Shown here: one piece after another, positions 28,370 to 38,110 of the stretch
Position numbering within the stretch: position 1 is the first letter of the stretch
Layout: every line of letters starts with the position of its first letter
Source of the DNA: Providencia sp.
Lineage (GTDB): Bacteria > Pseudomonadota > Gammaproteobacteria > Enterobacterales > Enterobacteriaceae
Length of the DNA stretch: 64,000 nucleotides
Assembly: GCF_003533305.1 (NCBI RefSeq)
Contig: NZ_DOEH01000006.1
Coordinates: forward strand, 1 to 64,000
Reading direction: 5' to 3'
The notes under the pieces: model-generated
The model's database searches: none
The model's input: the letters and a program-made list of their open reading frames with translations, nothing else
What the model was told of the DNA's origin: nothing
Translations under genes and position numbers: made by a program

Positions 28370-30538
28370 ATGAAAAAAGTTATATCTGTATGCCCATACT
28401 GCGGCGCTGGTTGTAAATTAAATCTCTGTGTTGAAAACGGCAAAATAATCAAAGCTGAAGGCGCTAATGGCGCTACAAATCAAGGACAACTCTGTTTAAA
28501 AGGTTTGTATGGCTGGGATTTTCTTTATGATAATAAATTACTAACTGCTCGCATTAATCAGCCAATGATCCGCAGGGAAAAAGGGGCGCCATTTGAAGTT
28601 GTCAGTTGGCGTGAAGCCATTAATTATACCGCCCATAAATTAAAAGAAATCAAAGAAAAGTATGGCGCTAAATCCATTATGTGCACGGGTTCTTCTCGTG
28701 GTACGGGTAATGAAACCAATTTTGTCATGCAAAAATTTACCCGTGCAGTGTTAGGCAATAATAATGTCGACTGCTGCGCGCGAGTTTGCCATGGCCCTTC
28801 TGTGGCAGGGTTACAGGTCACATTGGGGAATGGCGCCATGAGTAACTCAATCGCCGATATTGAGAACTCGGATTGTTTATTAGTTTTCGGATATAACTGC
28901 GCAGACTCTCACCCAATCGTTGCTAGGCGAGTGATAAAAGCTAAAGAAAAAGGGGCTGAAATTATTGTTTGCGACCCGAGAAAAATAGAAACAGCAAAAA
29001 TAGCCACACAATATCTTCCGCTAAAGAATGGGACCAATATGGCATTAGTGAATGCCTTTATTTATACCCTGATAGAAGAAGAACTTTATGATAAAAATTA
29101 TGTTAATCAGTTTACTGAAGGTTTTGAAGACGTTAAACAAATAGTACAGGATTATAGTCCGGAAGCGGTTCAGGATATTGTCGGTATTCCTGCATTACAA
29201 ATTCGTCAGGCGATGCGAACTTACGCTAAAGCTAAAACAGCGACCATTATGTGGGGAATGGGCGTGACCCAATTTGGACAAGCCGTTGATGTAGTTAAAG
29301 GTCTTTCTAGCTTAGCGCTGATGACGGGAAACCTCGGAAAACCGAATGTGGGCGTTGCGCCTGTTCGCGGACAAAATAATGTTCAAGGTGCTTGTGATAT
29401 GGGGGTGTTACCTAATCTATTCCCCGGTTATCAGGAGGTCACAGATGAAAGCGTACGTCAAAAATTTGCAAAAGAGTGGGGAATTTCGTCTGAGCAGCTT
29501 GACCCTAACGTAGGTTATCGAATTACTGAAGTACCTCATTTAGCTATTGAAGGAAAGGTCAAAGCTTATTACATCATGGGTGAAGACCCATTACAGACAG
29601 AAGCAGATTTGAATCTAGTTCGAAAAGGTTTTGAAGCACTCGAGTTTGTTGTCGTTCAAGATATTTTCATGACCAAAACGGCAGAACAAGCCGATGTTAT
29701 TTTACCTTCAACCAGTTGGGGTGAACACGGTGGTATCTTCACTTGTGCTGACCGTGGATTTCAACGATTTGAGAAAGCGATTGAGCCAGTTGGTAATGTT
29801 AAACGAGATTGGGAAATTATTTGTTTGATAGCGACAGAAATGGGTTATCCAATGTCGTACACCGATAATAAACAAATTTGGGATGAAGTTAGAAAACTTT
29901 GTCCGCTATTTTTTGGTGTGACCTATGAAAAATTAGCCGGATTAGCGCATATTCAATGGCCTTGTCCAACTGAAGATCATATGGGAACGCCTTACCTCTA
30001 TAAGGACAACGTATTTGATACGCCTTCAGGTAAAGGGCTACTTTTTGCAACCAATTGGCGCGCTCCTGCGGAATTACCGGATGAAACATACCCGTTGATC
30101 CTTTCAACGGTTCGTGAGGTTGGCCATTATTCTTGTCGCTCAATGACCGGAAATTGTAAAGCGCTCGCATCTTTAGCGGATGAGCCGGGTTATGTTCAAG
30201 TTAATCCCGAAACCGCGAAAAAAATAGGCATTAAAGATCAAGATATCGTTTGGGTTGAGTCTCGTCGGGGAAAAGTTATGTCTCGTTGTAGTATTAATGA
30301 AACTATCAATAAGCCCGCCATTTATATGACTTACCAATGGTGGGTTGGAGCTTGTAATGAATTGACGCAAGATAATCTTGATCCTATTTCAAAAACGCCA
30401 GAAACTAAATATTGCGCCGCAAGGATTGTCAAAATTAACGATCAAAAATCCGCAGAAAGCCTCGTGACTTCGAAATATGTCGATATGCGTTCGCGACTGA
30501 TTAATTTGGTTGAGTCAGCCGAAAGCCAAATACAATAA
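28370..30538 (+). CDS. fdhF: formate dehydrogenase H, cysteine-containing variant
   Basis: A 722-aa molybdopterin-dependent formate dehydrogenase supplying electrons to the adjacent hydrogenase-4 complex. The N-terminal [4Fe-4S] site is Cys8, Cys11, Cys15 and Cys42. The catalytic residue is Cys140 in VDCCARVCHGPSVAGL, exactly where E. coli FdhF has selenocysteine, and His141 follows. The bis-MGD ligand blocks (FGYNCADSHPIVARR, VRGQNNVQGACDMG, STSWGEHGG, VREVGHYSCRSMTGNC) are intact. The ATG follows AGGGGAAAGG. It is transcribed from a sigma54 promoter and ended by a strong terminator, so it is a separate unit from hyf. Confidence 0.94.
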   Translation: MKKVISVCPYCGAGCKLNLCVENGKIIKAEGANGATNQGQLCLKGLYGWDFLYDNKLLTARINQPMIRREKGAPFEVVSWREAINYTAHKLKEIKEKYGAKSIMCTGSSRGTGNETNFVMQKFTRAVLGNNNVDCCARVCHGPSVAGLQVTLGNGAMSNSIADIENSDCLLVFGYNCADSHPIVARRVIKAKEKGAEIIVCDPRKIETAKIATQYLPLKNGTNMALVNAFIYTLIEEELYDKNYVNQFTEGFEDVKQIVQDYSPEAVQDIVGIPALQIRQAMRTYAKAKTATIMWGMGVTQFGQAVDVVKGLSSLALMTGNLGKPNVGVAPVRGQNNVQGACDMGVLPNLFPGYQEVTDESVRQKFAKEWGISSEQLDPNVGYRITEVPHLAIEGKVKAYYIMGEDPLQTEADLNLVRKGFEALEFVVVQDIFMTKTAEQADVILPSTSWGEHGGIFTCADRGFQRFEKAIEPVGNVKRDWEIICLIATEMGYPMSYTDNKQIWDEVRKLCPLFFGVTYEKLAGLAHIQWPCPTEDHMGTPYLYKDNVFDTPSGKGLLFATNWRAPAELPDETYPLILSTVREVGHYSCRSMTGNCKALASLADEPGYVQVNPETAKKIGIKDQDIVWVESRRGKVMSRCSINETINKPAIYMTYQWWVGACNELTQDNLDPISKTPETKYCAARIVKINDQKSAESLVTSKYVDMRSRLINLVESAESQIQ

Positions 30539-30566
30539 AACCTAAATAGAGAACCTAAATAAAGAG

Positions 30567-30604
30567 TGGCTACGGTGTGATTAATTCACACTGTGGCCAT
30601 TTTG
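30567..30604 (+). terminator. terminator of fdhF-1
   Basis: TGGCTACGGTGTGA pairs with TCACACTGTGGCCA (14 bp with two G.T) around a 5-nt loop, followed by TTTT, about 30 nt after the stop. Confidence 0.85.
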
Positions 30605-30660
30605 CTATTCAGTTTGTCCATTTCATTTTCACAGATTTCGCTTCCTCACTTCACTGCTTG

Positions 30661-30676
30661 TCGTCATTAGTGTCGA
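30661..30676 (+). promoter_or_regulatory. FhlA-type upstream activating site of the hyf operon
   Basis: TCGTCA-TTAG-TGTCGA, centred 70 bp upstream of the -24 element, nearly the same distance as at fdhF-1. Confidence 0.7.
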
Positions 30677-30736
30677 TTAAGCGGTATTTATCATTCCATT
30701 ATTTCATAACAAATTGATTTTATTGCTAATAATTTA

Positions 30737-30751
30737 TGGCATGAAAAATGC
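30737..30751 (+). promoter_or_regulatory. sigma54 promoter of the hyf operon
   Basis: TGGCATGAAAAATGC fits the -24/-12 consensus with correct GG-GC spacing, 57 nt before the hyfA ATG. Confidence 0.83.
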
Positions 30752-30807
30752 TTAGTTAATGGCATCAATCCTAATGACTTGACAGATTTTATTGGAGGGT
30801 AAGGCGA

Positions 30808-31425
30808 ATGAATCGCTTTGTTATTGCCGACCCACAATTATGTATCGGATGTAATACCTGTATGGCGGCGTGCTCAGAGACGCATAAAGTTCAGGGATTA
30901 CAAACATATCCGCGACTAAAAGTGGTGAAAATTGGAGAGCTGACTGCACCTATGCTCTGCCGCCAGTGTGATGATGCTCCATGTGCTCGTGTGTGTCCGG
31001 TGAATGCCATCACCCACGAGAACAACATGATTGTGCTGAATGAAAGTCTTTGTATAGGCTGCAAATTATGCGGTCTAGTTTGCCCATTTGGGGCAATCAC
31101 CCCATCAGGCAGTAAACCTGTGGATATGCCTGATTTCTTTGAACAATATGTTCCCAAAGAAATGTTATTGGATGTTCCTGACAGCTTACCAACGATGAAC
31201 CCGTTTTTGGCATGGAATGCTGGTATTCGTAATGTCGCTGTGAAATGTGATTTATGTGACTTTAGCGAAGAGGGCCCAGCTTGCGTGAAAGTGTGCCCAA
31301 CTGACGCTCTCCATATTGTTGAAGAGAACCAATTAGAAAATGAAAATGCGAAACGACGCAATGCATCGGTCAATGTGATGCCGCCAGAGTTCGACATTTT
31401 TGTCTCAGGACAGGAGAACTCATAA
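30808..31425 (+). CDS. hyfA: hydrogenase-4 component A, electron-transfer ferredoxin
   Basis: A 205-aa four-cluster [4Fe-4S] ferredoxin (same length as E. coli HyfA) carrying electrons from FdhF to the hydrogenase. Four Cys groups are visible: CIGCNTCMAAC, CRQCDDAPCARVCP, CIGCKLCGLVCP and CDLCDFSEEGPACVKVCP. GGAGGG precedes the ATG. It is the first gene of an eleven-gene operon; its stop lies 1 nt before the hyfB ATG. The related HydN at 42868-43416 is a shorter paralog. Confidence 0.95.
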   Translation: MNRFVIADPQLCIGCNTCMAACSETHKVQGLQTYPRLKVVKIGELTAPMLCRQCDDAPCARVCPVNAITHENNMIVLNESLCIGCKLCGLVCPFGAITPSGSKPVDMPDFFEQYVPKEMLLDVPDSLPTMNPFLAWNAGIRNVAVKCDLCDFSEEGPACVKVCPTDALHIVEENQLENENAKRRNASVNVMPPEFDIFVSGQENS

Positions 31426-31426
31426 C

Positions 31427-33442
31427 ATGACGTCGCTTCAGTTACTCTTGTGGTCAATCTCCCTTTATTTTGCTGGTGGCTTCATATCATTGCTATTTAA
31501 AAGACAAGAAAAAATAGCAATTTATGTCGCTGGTATTGCAGCAATAATTGGCGGGCTCCTCGGTTTAATGAGTTCAATTCCTGTGTTGATGAATGGCGAG
31601 GTATTGACCTATTTTGCGCAAGGACCATTCCCATTTGCGCATTTTGTGGTTCGTTTTGATAGCCTCGCCGCTTTTATGGTGATGGTGATTTCATTACTTG
31701 TAACCGTCAGTGCTTTATATTCATTGAATTATGTTCAGGAATATTGTGGACGAGGCGCATGGAGCATGGGGTTCTTTTTGAACCTATTTGTTGCATCAAT
31801 GGTTGCACTGGTCGTTATGGATAACGCTTTCTATTTCATTATTTTATTTGAAATGATGTCATTAGCTTCTTGGTTTCTGGTTATTGCTGACCAAGATGAA
31901 AAATCTATCCGTGCTGGCTTACTGTACTTCTTTATTGCTCACGCCGGTTCTATCCTCATCATGATTGCTTTCTTCTTGATGTGGCGTCAAAGCGGTAGCT
32001 TAGATTTCGACTCCTTCCGTCAACTTTCACTTTCACCAGCGATGGCTTCTATCGTCTTTTTATTGGGTTTCTTCGGTTTTGGTGCCAAGGCGGGGATGTT
32101 GCCTTTGCACAGTTGGTTACCGCAAGCTCACCCAGCCGCACCTTCTCATGCTTCCGCGCTGATGTCTGGTGTGATGGTTAAGATTGGTATCTTTGGGATC
32201 ATCAAAGTCGGCATCGATTTGTTAGGTGCAACGCAAGGTTGGTGGGGAATTGTAGTACTTGCTTTTGGGGCCGTATCTTCCGTTCTTGGGGTTATGTACG
32301 CCTTAGCAGAACATGATATCAAGCGTTTGCTTGCTTGGCATACAGTAGAAAACATCGGCATCATTTTGATGGGCGTTGGCGTTAGTATGGTCGGTATGGC
32401 AAATAACATGCCAGTGTTGGCGACTATTGGTCTACTTGGTGCGCTTTATCACTTACTCAACCATGCGGTATTTAAAGGCTTGCTATTTCTCGGTGCTGGT
32501 GCGGTGATTTACCGTATTCATACTCGTGATATGGATAAGATGGGGGGCTTAGCCAAGTTAATGCCGCTCACTGCGACGGCCTTTTTAATTGGTTGTATGG
32601 CCATTTCTGCATTACCGCCACTCAATGGTTTTGTGAGTGAGTGGTACACCTATCAATCCCTATTTTCTATGAGCCATGAAGGCACTTTCATTATGCGTAT
32701 CAGTGGCCCAATTGCGATTGTGATGTTAGCCATCACAGGTGCTCTTGCGGCAATGTGCTTTGTGAAAGTCTATGGCGTGAGTTTTTGTGGTGGTGCGCGT
32801 AGCGAACAAGCAACCCATGCACGAGAAGTACCTTGGACCATGACTGTCGCGATGATTATTCTTGCGGCAATTTGCGTCATTTTAGGTGTGGGTGCGAGTG
32901 TGATTGCACCTGTGTTAGCCAATGTCGCGATGTCATTGACCAGTGCAACGGATATCACGGTTGTTCAAGGTACGATGCTAATACCTGATAGCGCGTCTCA
33001 AGCGATGATATCACCTGCTATGACTTTTGTGCTTCTACTCGCCTTACCTGTGATCCCATTTATTATTTATATGGTTTTCAAAGGCAAACAACTCGGTTTT
33101 CGTCGTAAAGGCGATGCATGGGCTTGTGGTTATGCATGGGAAAGCGATATGTCCGTATCTGCGGGTGGATTTACTCAGCCGCTTCGTTCTATGTTCGCAC
33201 CCTTGTATCGGATGCGTAAACAGCTCGATCCGTCAGCGAAATTGGCTCAGGCTTTAGAAGTGACTAAAGCAGGGGCAGGGAAAGTCGAACCTTTCTGGGA
33301 TGAAAGTATTATTTATCCTCTAGTGCGCGGTATCAATCGGTTTGCCAAACGAATGCAGTGTCTTCAAGGTGGGGATTTTAGACTTTATTGTCTCTATGTC
33401 GTTGCGGCGTTAGTCGTTTTACTTGTCGTCATTGCGGCGTAA
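31427..33442 (+). CDS. hyfB: hydrogenase-4 membrane subunit B (NuoL/antiporter-like)
   Basis: A 671-aa polytopic proton-translocation subunit, the same length class as E. coli HyfB (672 aa). The start is set at 31427 (MTSLQLLLWS), immediately after the hyfA stop, with CAGGAG upstream; the frame runs further back but only by overlapping hyfA. The Mrp-type core is clear: a Glu-containing FEMMSLASWFL, FFGFGAKAGMLPLHSWLPQAHPAAPSHASALMSGVMVKIGIFG, the His/Lys-rich KRLLAWHTVEN and the C-terminal FRLYCLYVVAALVVLLVVIA. It belongs to the membrane arm. Confidence 0.95.
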   Translation: MTSLQLLLWSISLYFAGGFISLLFKRQEKIAIYVAGIAAIIGGLLGLMSSIPVLMNGEVLTYFAQGPFPFAHFVVRFDSLAAFMVMVISLLVTVSALYSLNYVQEYCGRGAWSMGFFLNLFVASMVALVVMDNAFYFIILFEMMSLASWFLVIADQDEKSIRAGLLYFFIAHAGSILIMIAFFLMWRQSGSLDFDSFRQLSLSPAMASIVFLLGFFGFGAKAGMLPLHSWLPQAHPAAPSHASALMSGVMVKIGIFGIIKVGIDLLGATQGWWGIVVLAFGAVSSVLGVMYALAEHDIKRLLAWHTVENIGIILMGVGVSMVGMANNMPVLATIGLLGALYHLLNHAVFKGLLFLGAGAVIYRIHTRDMDKMGGLAKLMPLTATAFLIGCMAISALPPLNGFVSEWYTYQSLFSMSHEGTFIMRISGPIAIVMLAITGALAAMCFVKVYGVSFCGGARSEQATHAREVPWTMTVAMIILAAICVILGVGASVIAPVLANVAMSLTSATDITVVQGTMLIPDSASQAMISPAMTFVLLLALPVIPFIIYMVFKGKQLGFRRKGDAWACGYAWESDMSVSAGGFTQPLRSMFAPLYRMRKQLDPSAKLAQALEVTKAGAGKVEPFWDESIIYPLVRGINRFAKRMQCLQGGDFRLYCLYVVAALVVLLVVIAA

Positions 33443-33455
33443 GGAGAGAGAAACC

Positions 33456-34406
33456 ATGTCTATTCAAGAAACACCGACATTGATGACAGGACTCTTTGCA
33501 GTGGTTCAAGCGGTATTTTTACTGCTATTAACACCATTGTTTACTGGTATATCTCGTCAAATTCGCGCCAAAATGCACTCTCGTCAAGGACCCGGCGTTT
33601 TACAAGATTATCGTGATATTTTTAAATTGTTGAAGCGTCAGTCCGTCGCACCGCGTGATTCAGGAATGGTCTTTTGTATCATGCCTTATGTATTACTCGG
33701 TAGTATGTTGTTATTAGCGATGGCACTGCCTGTCTTTACGATCACTTCACTGTTTAGTGGCGCATCTGACATCATTATTGTGTTGTATGTTTTTGCGCTA
33801 TTTCGCTTTTTCTTTTCGCTCTCAGGTTTAGATACCGGAAGCCCATTTGCAGGTATCGGTGCCAGCCGTGAATTGACGCTTGGTGTTTTGGTCGAACCTA
33901 CTTTATTTCTTGGTTTGTTAGTTGTCGCATTAATTGCAGGCTCAACCAACATCGGCGCTATTAGTGCGGTGATGAATGAGGGCTGGATATCACCAACAGC
34001 AACGCTCCTTGCACTATTAGCTTGTGGTTTTGCCACTTTTATTGAAATGGGCAAAATTCCCTTCGATGTGGCGGAAGCTGAGCAAGAATTGCAAGAAGGA
34101 CCGCTTACTGAGTATTCAGGATCGGGTTTGGCGTTAGTGAAATGGGGTATAGGTCTGAAACAAGTGATCGTCGCAGTTTTGTTTCTGTCTATTTTCTTTC
34201 CCTATGGTAATGCGAGCGAATTGACAATAGTCAGTTTGCTATTTGCCATCGTCATCATGCTCATAAAATTGTTGGTTATTTTCGTTCTGGCATCGTTAGT
34301 CGAAAATAGTTTGGCTCGTGGTCGTTTCTTACTGACGCACCATGTGACTTGGTTAGGATTCGGTGTTGCGGCACTTGGATTCGTGTTCTATCTCACCGGT
34401 CTATAA
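33456..34406 (+). CDS. hyfC: hydrogenase-4 membrane subunit C (NuoH-like)
   Basis: A 316-aa NuoH/HycD-type membrane anchor that connects the peripheral arm to the proton-pumping arm. The start is at 33456 (MSIQETPTLM), with GGAGAGAG upstream. Family signatures are RQIRAKMHSRQGPGVLQDYRD near the N-terminus, GLDTGSPFAGIGASRELTLGVLVEP mid-protein, EMGKIPFDVAEAEQELQEGPLTEYSG and the C-terminal RGRFLLTHHVTWLGFG. It lies 13 nt after hyfB. Confidence 0.95.
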   Translation: MSIQETPTLMTGLFAVVQAVFLLLLTPLFTGISRQIRAKMHSRQGPGVLQDYRDIFKLLKRQSVAPRDSGMVFCIMPYVLLGSMLLLAMALPVFTITSLFSGASDIIIVLYVFALFRFFFSLSGLDTGSPFAGIGASRELTLGVLVEPTLFLGLLVVALIAGSTNIGAISAVMNEGWISPTATLLALLACGFATFIEMGKIPFDVAEAEQELQEGPLTEYSGSGLALVKWGIGLKQVIVAVLFLSIFFPYGNASELTIVSLLFAIVIMLIKLLVIFVLASLVENSLARGRFLLTHHVTWLGFGVAALGFVFYLTGL

Positions 34407-34419
34407 GGAGCGACAAAGC

Positions 34420-35862
34420 ATGTTAGAAAATATTGCACTGGCGACTCTAATGGTTCCGTTTATTGGGGCGTTGCTGGTCAGTTTCTTACCAACACGTGTC
34501 GCACCGTGGCTAAGTACGTTAGTTGCGTTGCTTGCATCGCTCGGTACGGCGGCATTGGGTTGGTTGTATCTCGACGGTGGCAAAGTCGCCACCACGTTGG
34601 AATTAGTACAAGCAGGGGATGTCGCGTTATTTGGTTTTACCATTGATGGCGTCAGTACATTAATTGCGTTTGCCGTAGTATTCCTAGGCTTTTTGATCTG
34701 TCTGTATTCTACAGGCTATTTGACCGAAGGTAATCGTGAGCACGCACACGGCCCAACTCGCCGCTATTATGCATTTTTGCTGATTTTTATCGGTGCAATG
34801 GCGGGTGTGGTGCTGTCTTCTACCATTTTAGGACAACTCGTCTTCTTCGAAATTACTGGGGGCTGTTCTTGGGCGCTGATTGGTTATTACCAAACTGAAA
34901 AATCACAGCGTTCTGCAATGAAAGCACTGCTTATCACCCATATCGGTTCGTTGGGACTGTACATGGCAGCGGCGACCTTATTCATCAGTACAGGAACATT
35001 CGCACTAAGTGCCATTAATCAGCTGAATGAAACACAAAGCCTGATTGTTTTTGGTGGCATTTTATTTGCGGCATGGGGTAAGTCTGCACAACTCCCATTA
35101 CAGGCTTGGTTACCTGATGCGATGGAAGCGCCAACACCGGTCAGCGCGTATTTACACGCGGCCTCTATGGTGAAAGTTGGCGTGTATATTTTTGCGCGTA
35201 GCATTATGTCATCAACCCATGTACCGGAAATTATCGGTTGGATTGGTGTGACGATGGCAGTGATCACCTTGGTATATGGTTTCTTGATGTATCTACCACA
35301 AAAAGATATGAAACGATTGCTAGCGTGGTCAACCATTACCCAATTAGCGTATATCTTTCTTGCCTTGTCGTTATCGATTTTTGGTTCGAAAGAGGCGTTT
35401 GATGGCGGTATTGCTTACATCTTTAACCATGCTTTTGCGAAAAGTTTATTCTTCTTAGTTGCAGGTGCGCTGAGCTATAGCTGCGGTACACGTATGCTGC
35501 CGCGTTTACGTGGATTAGCAAAACAGTATCCACTCTTGGGCGTTGGATTTTGTGTGGCGGCATTGGCGATTGCCGGTGTTCCTCCGCTTAATGGTTTTTT
35601 CAGTAAATTTCCAATCTTTGCCGCAGGTTTCGCGTTGTCTGACAAATTCTGGATATTAACGCCAATTATGATTTTGGTGTTGATTGAATCCGTCGCGAGT
35701 TTTGCTTGGTTACTTTACTGGTTCGGTAAAGTGGTACCTGGCGAACCAAGTGAAGAAGTGGCAAATGGCAGTGCTGTTCCATGGGCGATGCAGTGGGTAA
35801 TTGGTTTACTGATCATCATGTCCTTCTGTTCTAGTGTTATTGCCGTCATCTGGCTCAATTAA
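34420..35862 (+). CDS. hyfD: hydrogenase-4 membrane subunit D (antiporter-like)
   Basis: A 480-aa polytopic NuoL/MrpA-type subunit (E. coli HyfD 479 aa), one of three antiporter-like subunits that set hydrogenase-4 apart from hydrogenase-3. The ATG at 34420 has AAGGAG upstream. Key blocks are FFEITGGCSWALIGYY, WGKSAQLPLQAWLPDAMEAPTPVSAYLHAASMVKVGVY and KDMKRLLAWSTITQLAYIF, with the buried Lys/Glu residues expected of a proton channel. Confidence 0.95.
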   Translation: MLENIALATLMVPFIGALLVSFLPTRVAPWLSTLVALLASLGTAALGWLYLDGGKVATTLELVQAGDVALFGFTIDGVSTLIAFAVVFLGFLICLYSTGYLTEGNREHAHGPTRRYYAFLLIFIGAMAGVVLSSTILGQLVFFEITGGCSWALIGYYQTEKSQRSAMKALLITHIGSLGLYMAAATLFISTGTFALSAINQLNETQSLIVFGGILFAAWGKSAQLPLQAWLPDAMEAPTPVSAYLHAASMVKVGVYIFARSIMSSTHVPEIIGWIGVTMAVITLVYGFLMYLPQKDMKRLLAWSTITQLAYIFLALSLSIFGSKEAFDGGIAYIFNHAFAKSLFFLVAGALSYSCGTRMLPRLRGLAKQYPLLGVGFCVAALAIAGVPPLNGFFSKFPIFAAGFALSDKFWILTPIMILVLIESVASFAWLLYWFGKVVPGEPSEEVANGSAVPWAMQWVIGLLIIMSFCSSVIAVIWLN

Positions 35863-35873
35863 GGGGAGAAAGT

Positions 35874-36524
35874 ATGACTGGTTCAATGATTGTAAATAAT
35901 TTAGCGGGGCTGATGATGATCACTTCGCTACTGGTTATCGGCGCAAAACGTCCGGTGGCATCTTGTTGGTTTTATGCACTTCAATCTTTGGTTCTGGTGG
36001 CGATTTTTGCCACACTCTCTCAAACCTTGAATGCGCCAGAGCTAGCAATGTGGGCAGGCACTGCATTTGCAACAAAAGTAGTTTTAGTACCACTGATTAT
36101 GGGATATGCATTTCGCAAACTCTCTGATCCGTCAGCGAATGGCGGTGTGATAAGTCCTGCATGGTTGATGTTAGCAGCAGCGGTCATCGTAGTGTTGTGT
36201 TGGTTTGTTGTCGAACCGATAAAACTGCCAATAGCCACAGATTTGAAGCCAGCTTTAGCGGTTTCACTGGGACATTTTATGTTGGGATTGCTATGTATTG
36301 TGACCCAGAAAAATATCCTTAAGCAGGCATTTGGTTATTGCTTGATGGAAAATGGTTCACATCTGACATTGGCATTGCTGGCATATAAAGCGCCAGAATT
36401 AGTTGAAATAGGCATCGCGACGGACGCCATTTTTGCTGTGATTATCATGGCGGTGCTGGCACGTAAAATCTATCGCACGCTCAACACACTGAACGTGGAT
36501 CAACTGACCGCGCTGAAGGGGTGA
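35874..36524 (+). CDS. hyfE: hydrogenase-4 membrane subunit E (NuoK-like)
   Basis: A 216-aa membrane subunit, exactly the length of E. coli HyfE, with a NuoK/MrpC-like N-terminal half. It has about seven hydrophobic spans with conserved [25 protein letters not shown] precedes the ATG; it is 11 nt after hyfD and 4 nt before hyfF, so the three are tightly coupled. Confidence 0.94.
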   Translation: MTGSMIVNNLAGLMMITSLLVIGAKRPVASCWFYALQSLVLVAIFATLSQTLNAPELAMWAGTAFATKVVLVPLIMGYAFRKLSDPSANGGVISPAWLMLAAAVIVVLCWFVVEPIKLPIATDLKPALAVSLGHFMLGLLCIVTQKNILKQAFGYCLMENGSHLTLALLAYKAPELVEIGIATDAIFAVIIMAVLARKIYRTLNTLNVDQLTALKG

Positions 36525-36528
36525 TGAG

Positions 36529-38109
36529 ATGAATCAAACTATGTTATTGACGTTATTAATGGCGACACCATTGGTTATTTCTATGTTGGCTTTTATCTGC
36601 CGTTTACTTGGAAATAGCGCCAAAATGGCGGTTACTTTGGTGCATGCCATCGGGATTACTTTATTGTTGGTATTATCGCTGTGGATGGTAAATACCATTG
36701 GTGAAGTTGGCGACCTGCTAATGGCGCAGCGCTGGATACATCTTGATAGCCTTGCTGGATTATTTTTAGCGATATTGGGAATTGTTGGTTTTCTGACAGG
36801 TTTATATTCCATTGGCTATATGAACCATGAGGTTGAAGAGGGGGAAATTAGCGTTGGAACCCTTTGCAATTACTATGGTTTCTTCCATCTGTTCTTATTT
36901 ACCATGCTATTGGTTATTACCAGTAATAACTTGATTCTAATGTGGGCGGCGGTTGAAGCTACCACATTAAGCTCTGCATTTTTGGTAGGTATTTATGGCC
37001 AACGCTCTTCTTTAGAAGCCGCGTGGAAATACATCATTATCTGTAGTGTCGGTGTGGCATTTGGTCTATTTGGTACCATTTTGGTTTATGCCAATGCGGT
37101 CAATGTCATGCCTGATCCAGAGTTAGCGATTTTCTGGACAGAAGTATTGAAATATACCTCATTACTTGACCCAACTTTGATGCATTTAGCCTTTGTATTC
37201 GTTTTAGTTGGCTTCGGAACCAAAACGGGTCTGTTTCCAATGCATGCATGGTTACCTGATGCACATAGTGAGGCTCCAAGCCCAACTTCGGCATTACTTT
37301 CTGCCGTATTGTTAAATTGCGCACTACTTATCATCATTCGTTATTACATCATCGTCACGTCTGCGATTGGTGGTGAATTTACTCAAACCTTGTTACTTGT
37401 CTTTGGCTTGCTTTCTGTTGCTGTCGCCGCATTCTTTATCTTAGTTCAACGAGATATGAAACGACTATTAGCTTATTCAAGCGTTGAAAATATGGGCTTG
37501 ATTGCAGTCGCATTAGGTATTGGTGGCCCATTAGGGGTACTTGCTGCGTTATTACATACTTTGAATCACAGTTTAGCGAAAACGCTGCTGTTTTGTGGTT
37601 CAGGTAATGTATTACTTAAATATGGCACGCGGGATATTACCGTTGTTAAAGGGCTATTACGCACAATGCCATTTACCGCAGTCGTGTTCGCTGGTGGCGC
37701 ATTAGCTTTAGGCGGTATGCCACCGTTTAACATATTTTTAAGTGAGTTCATGATTGTGGTTGCAGGTATTGCTACCAACCATTTCTGGCTGACACTGCTT
37801 GTTTTAATTCTCATTACTGTCGTTCTTGGCGGATTAGTCAGAATGATCTCTAAAACATTATTTGGTGAGAAACCTGACTGTGTTTCAAAAGGTGAACTTG
37901 GCATTTTGACGACCTTACCGATGGCAATTCTTATTGTTTTGATGTTGGTAATGGGTACGCACATTCCACAGTCTGTTAGTAATCTACTTGAGAATGCGGC
38001 CACTATTGTGTTGAAAGACAGTGCATTACCTAATTCAGAATTAACTACTTTAAACTTTCATTGGCCGTGGGGTGTAAACGCCTCTTCGACCTCATTGCAG
38101 GAGAAATAA
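36529..38109 (+). CDS. hyfF: hydrogenase-4 membrane subunit F (NuoN/M-like)
   Basis: A 526-aa third antiporter-like subunit, identical in length to E. coli HyfF. It carries [18 protein letters not shown] with the conserved TM5 Glu, [37 protein letters not shown] and [19 protein letters not shown]. Together with HyfB and HyfD it should give this formate hydrogenlyase proton-pumping capacity. Its stop is 1 nt before the hyfG GTG. Confidence 0.95.
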   Translation: MNQTMLLTLLMATPLVISMLAFICRLLGNSAKMAVTLVHAIGITLLLVLSLWMVNTIGEVGDLLMAQRWIHLDSLAGLFLAILGIVGFLTGLYSIGYMNHEVEEGEISVGTLCNYYGFFHLFLFTMLLVITSNNLILMWAAVEATTLSSAFLVGIYGQRSSLEAAWKYIIICSVGVAFGLFGTILVYANAVNVMPDPELAIFWTEVLKYTSLLDPTLMHLAFVFVLVGFGTKTGLFPMHAWLPDAHSEAPSPTSALLSAVLLNCALLIIIRYYIIVTSAIGGEFTQTLLLVFGLLSVAVAAFFILVQRDMKRLLAYSSVENMGLIAVALGIGGPLGVLAALLHTLNHSLAKTLLFCGSGNVLLKYGTRDITVVKGLLRTMPFTAVVFAGGALALGGMPPFNIFLSEFMIVVAGIATNHFWLTLLVLILITVVLGGLVRMISKTLFGEKPDCVSKGELGILTTLPMAILIVLMLVMGTHIPQSVSNLLENAATIVLKDSALPNSELTTLNFHWPWGVNASSTSLQEK

Positions 38110-38110
38110 C

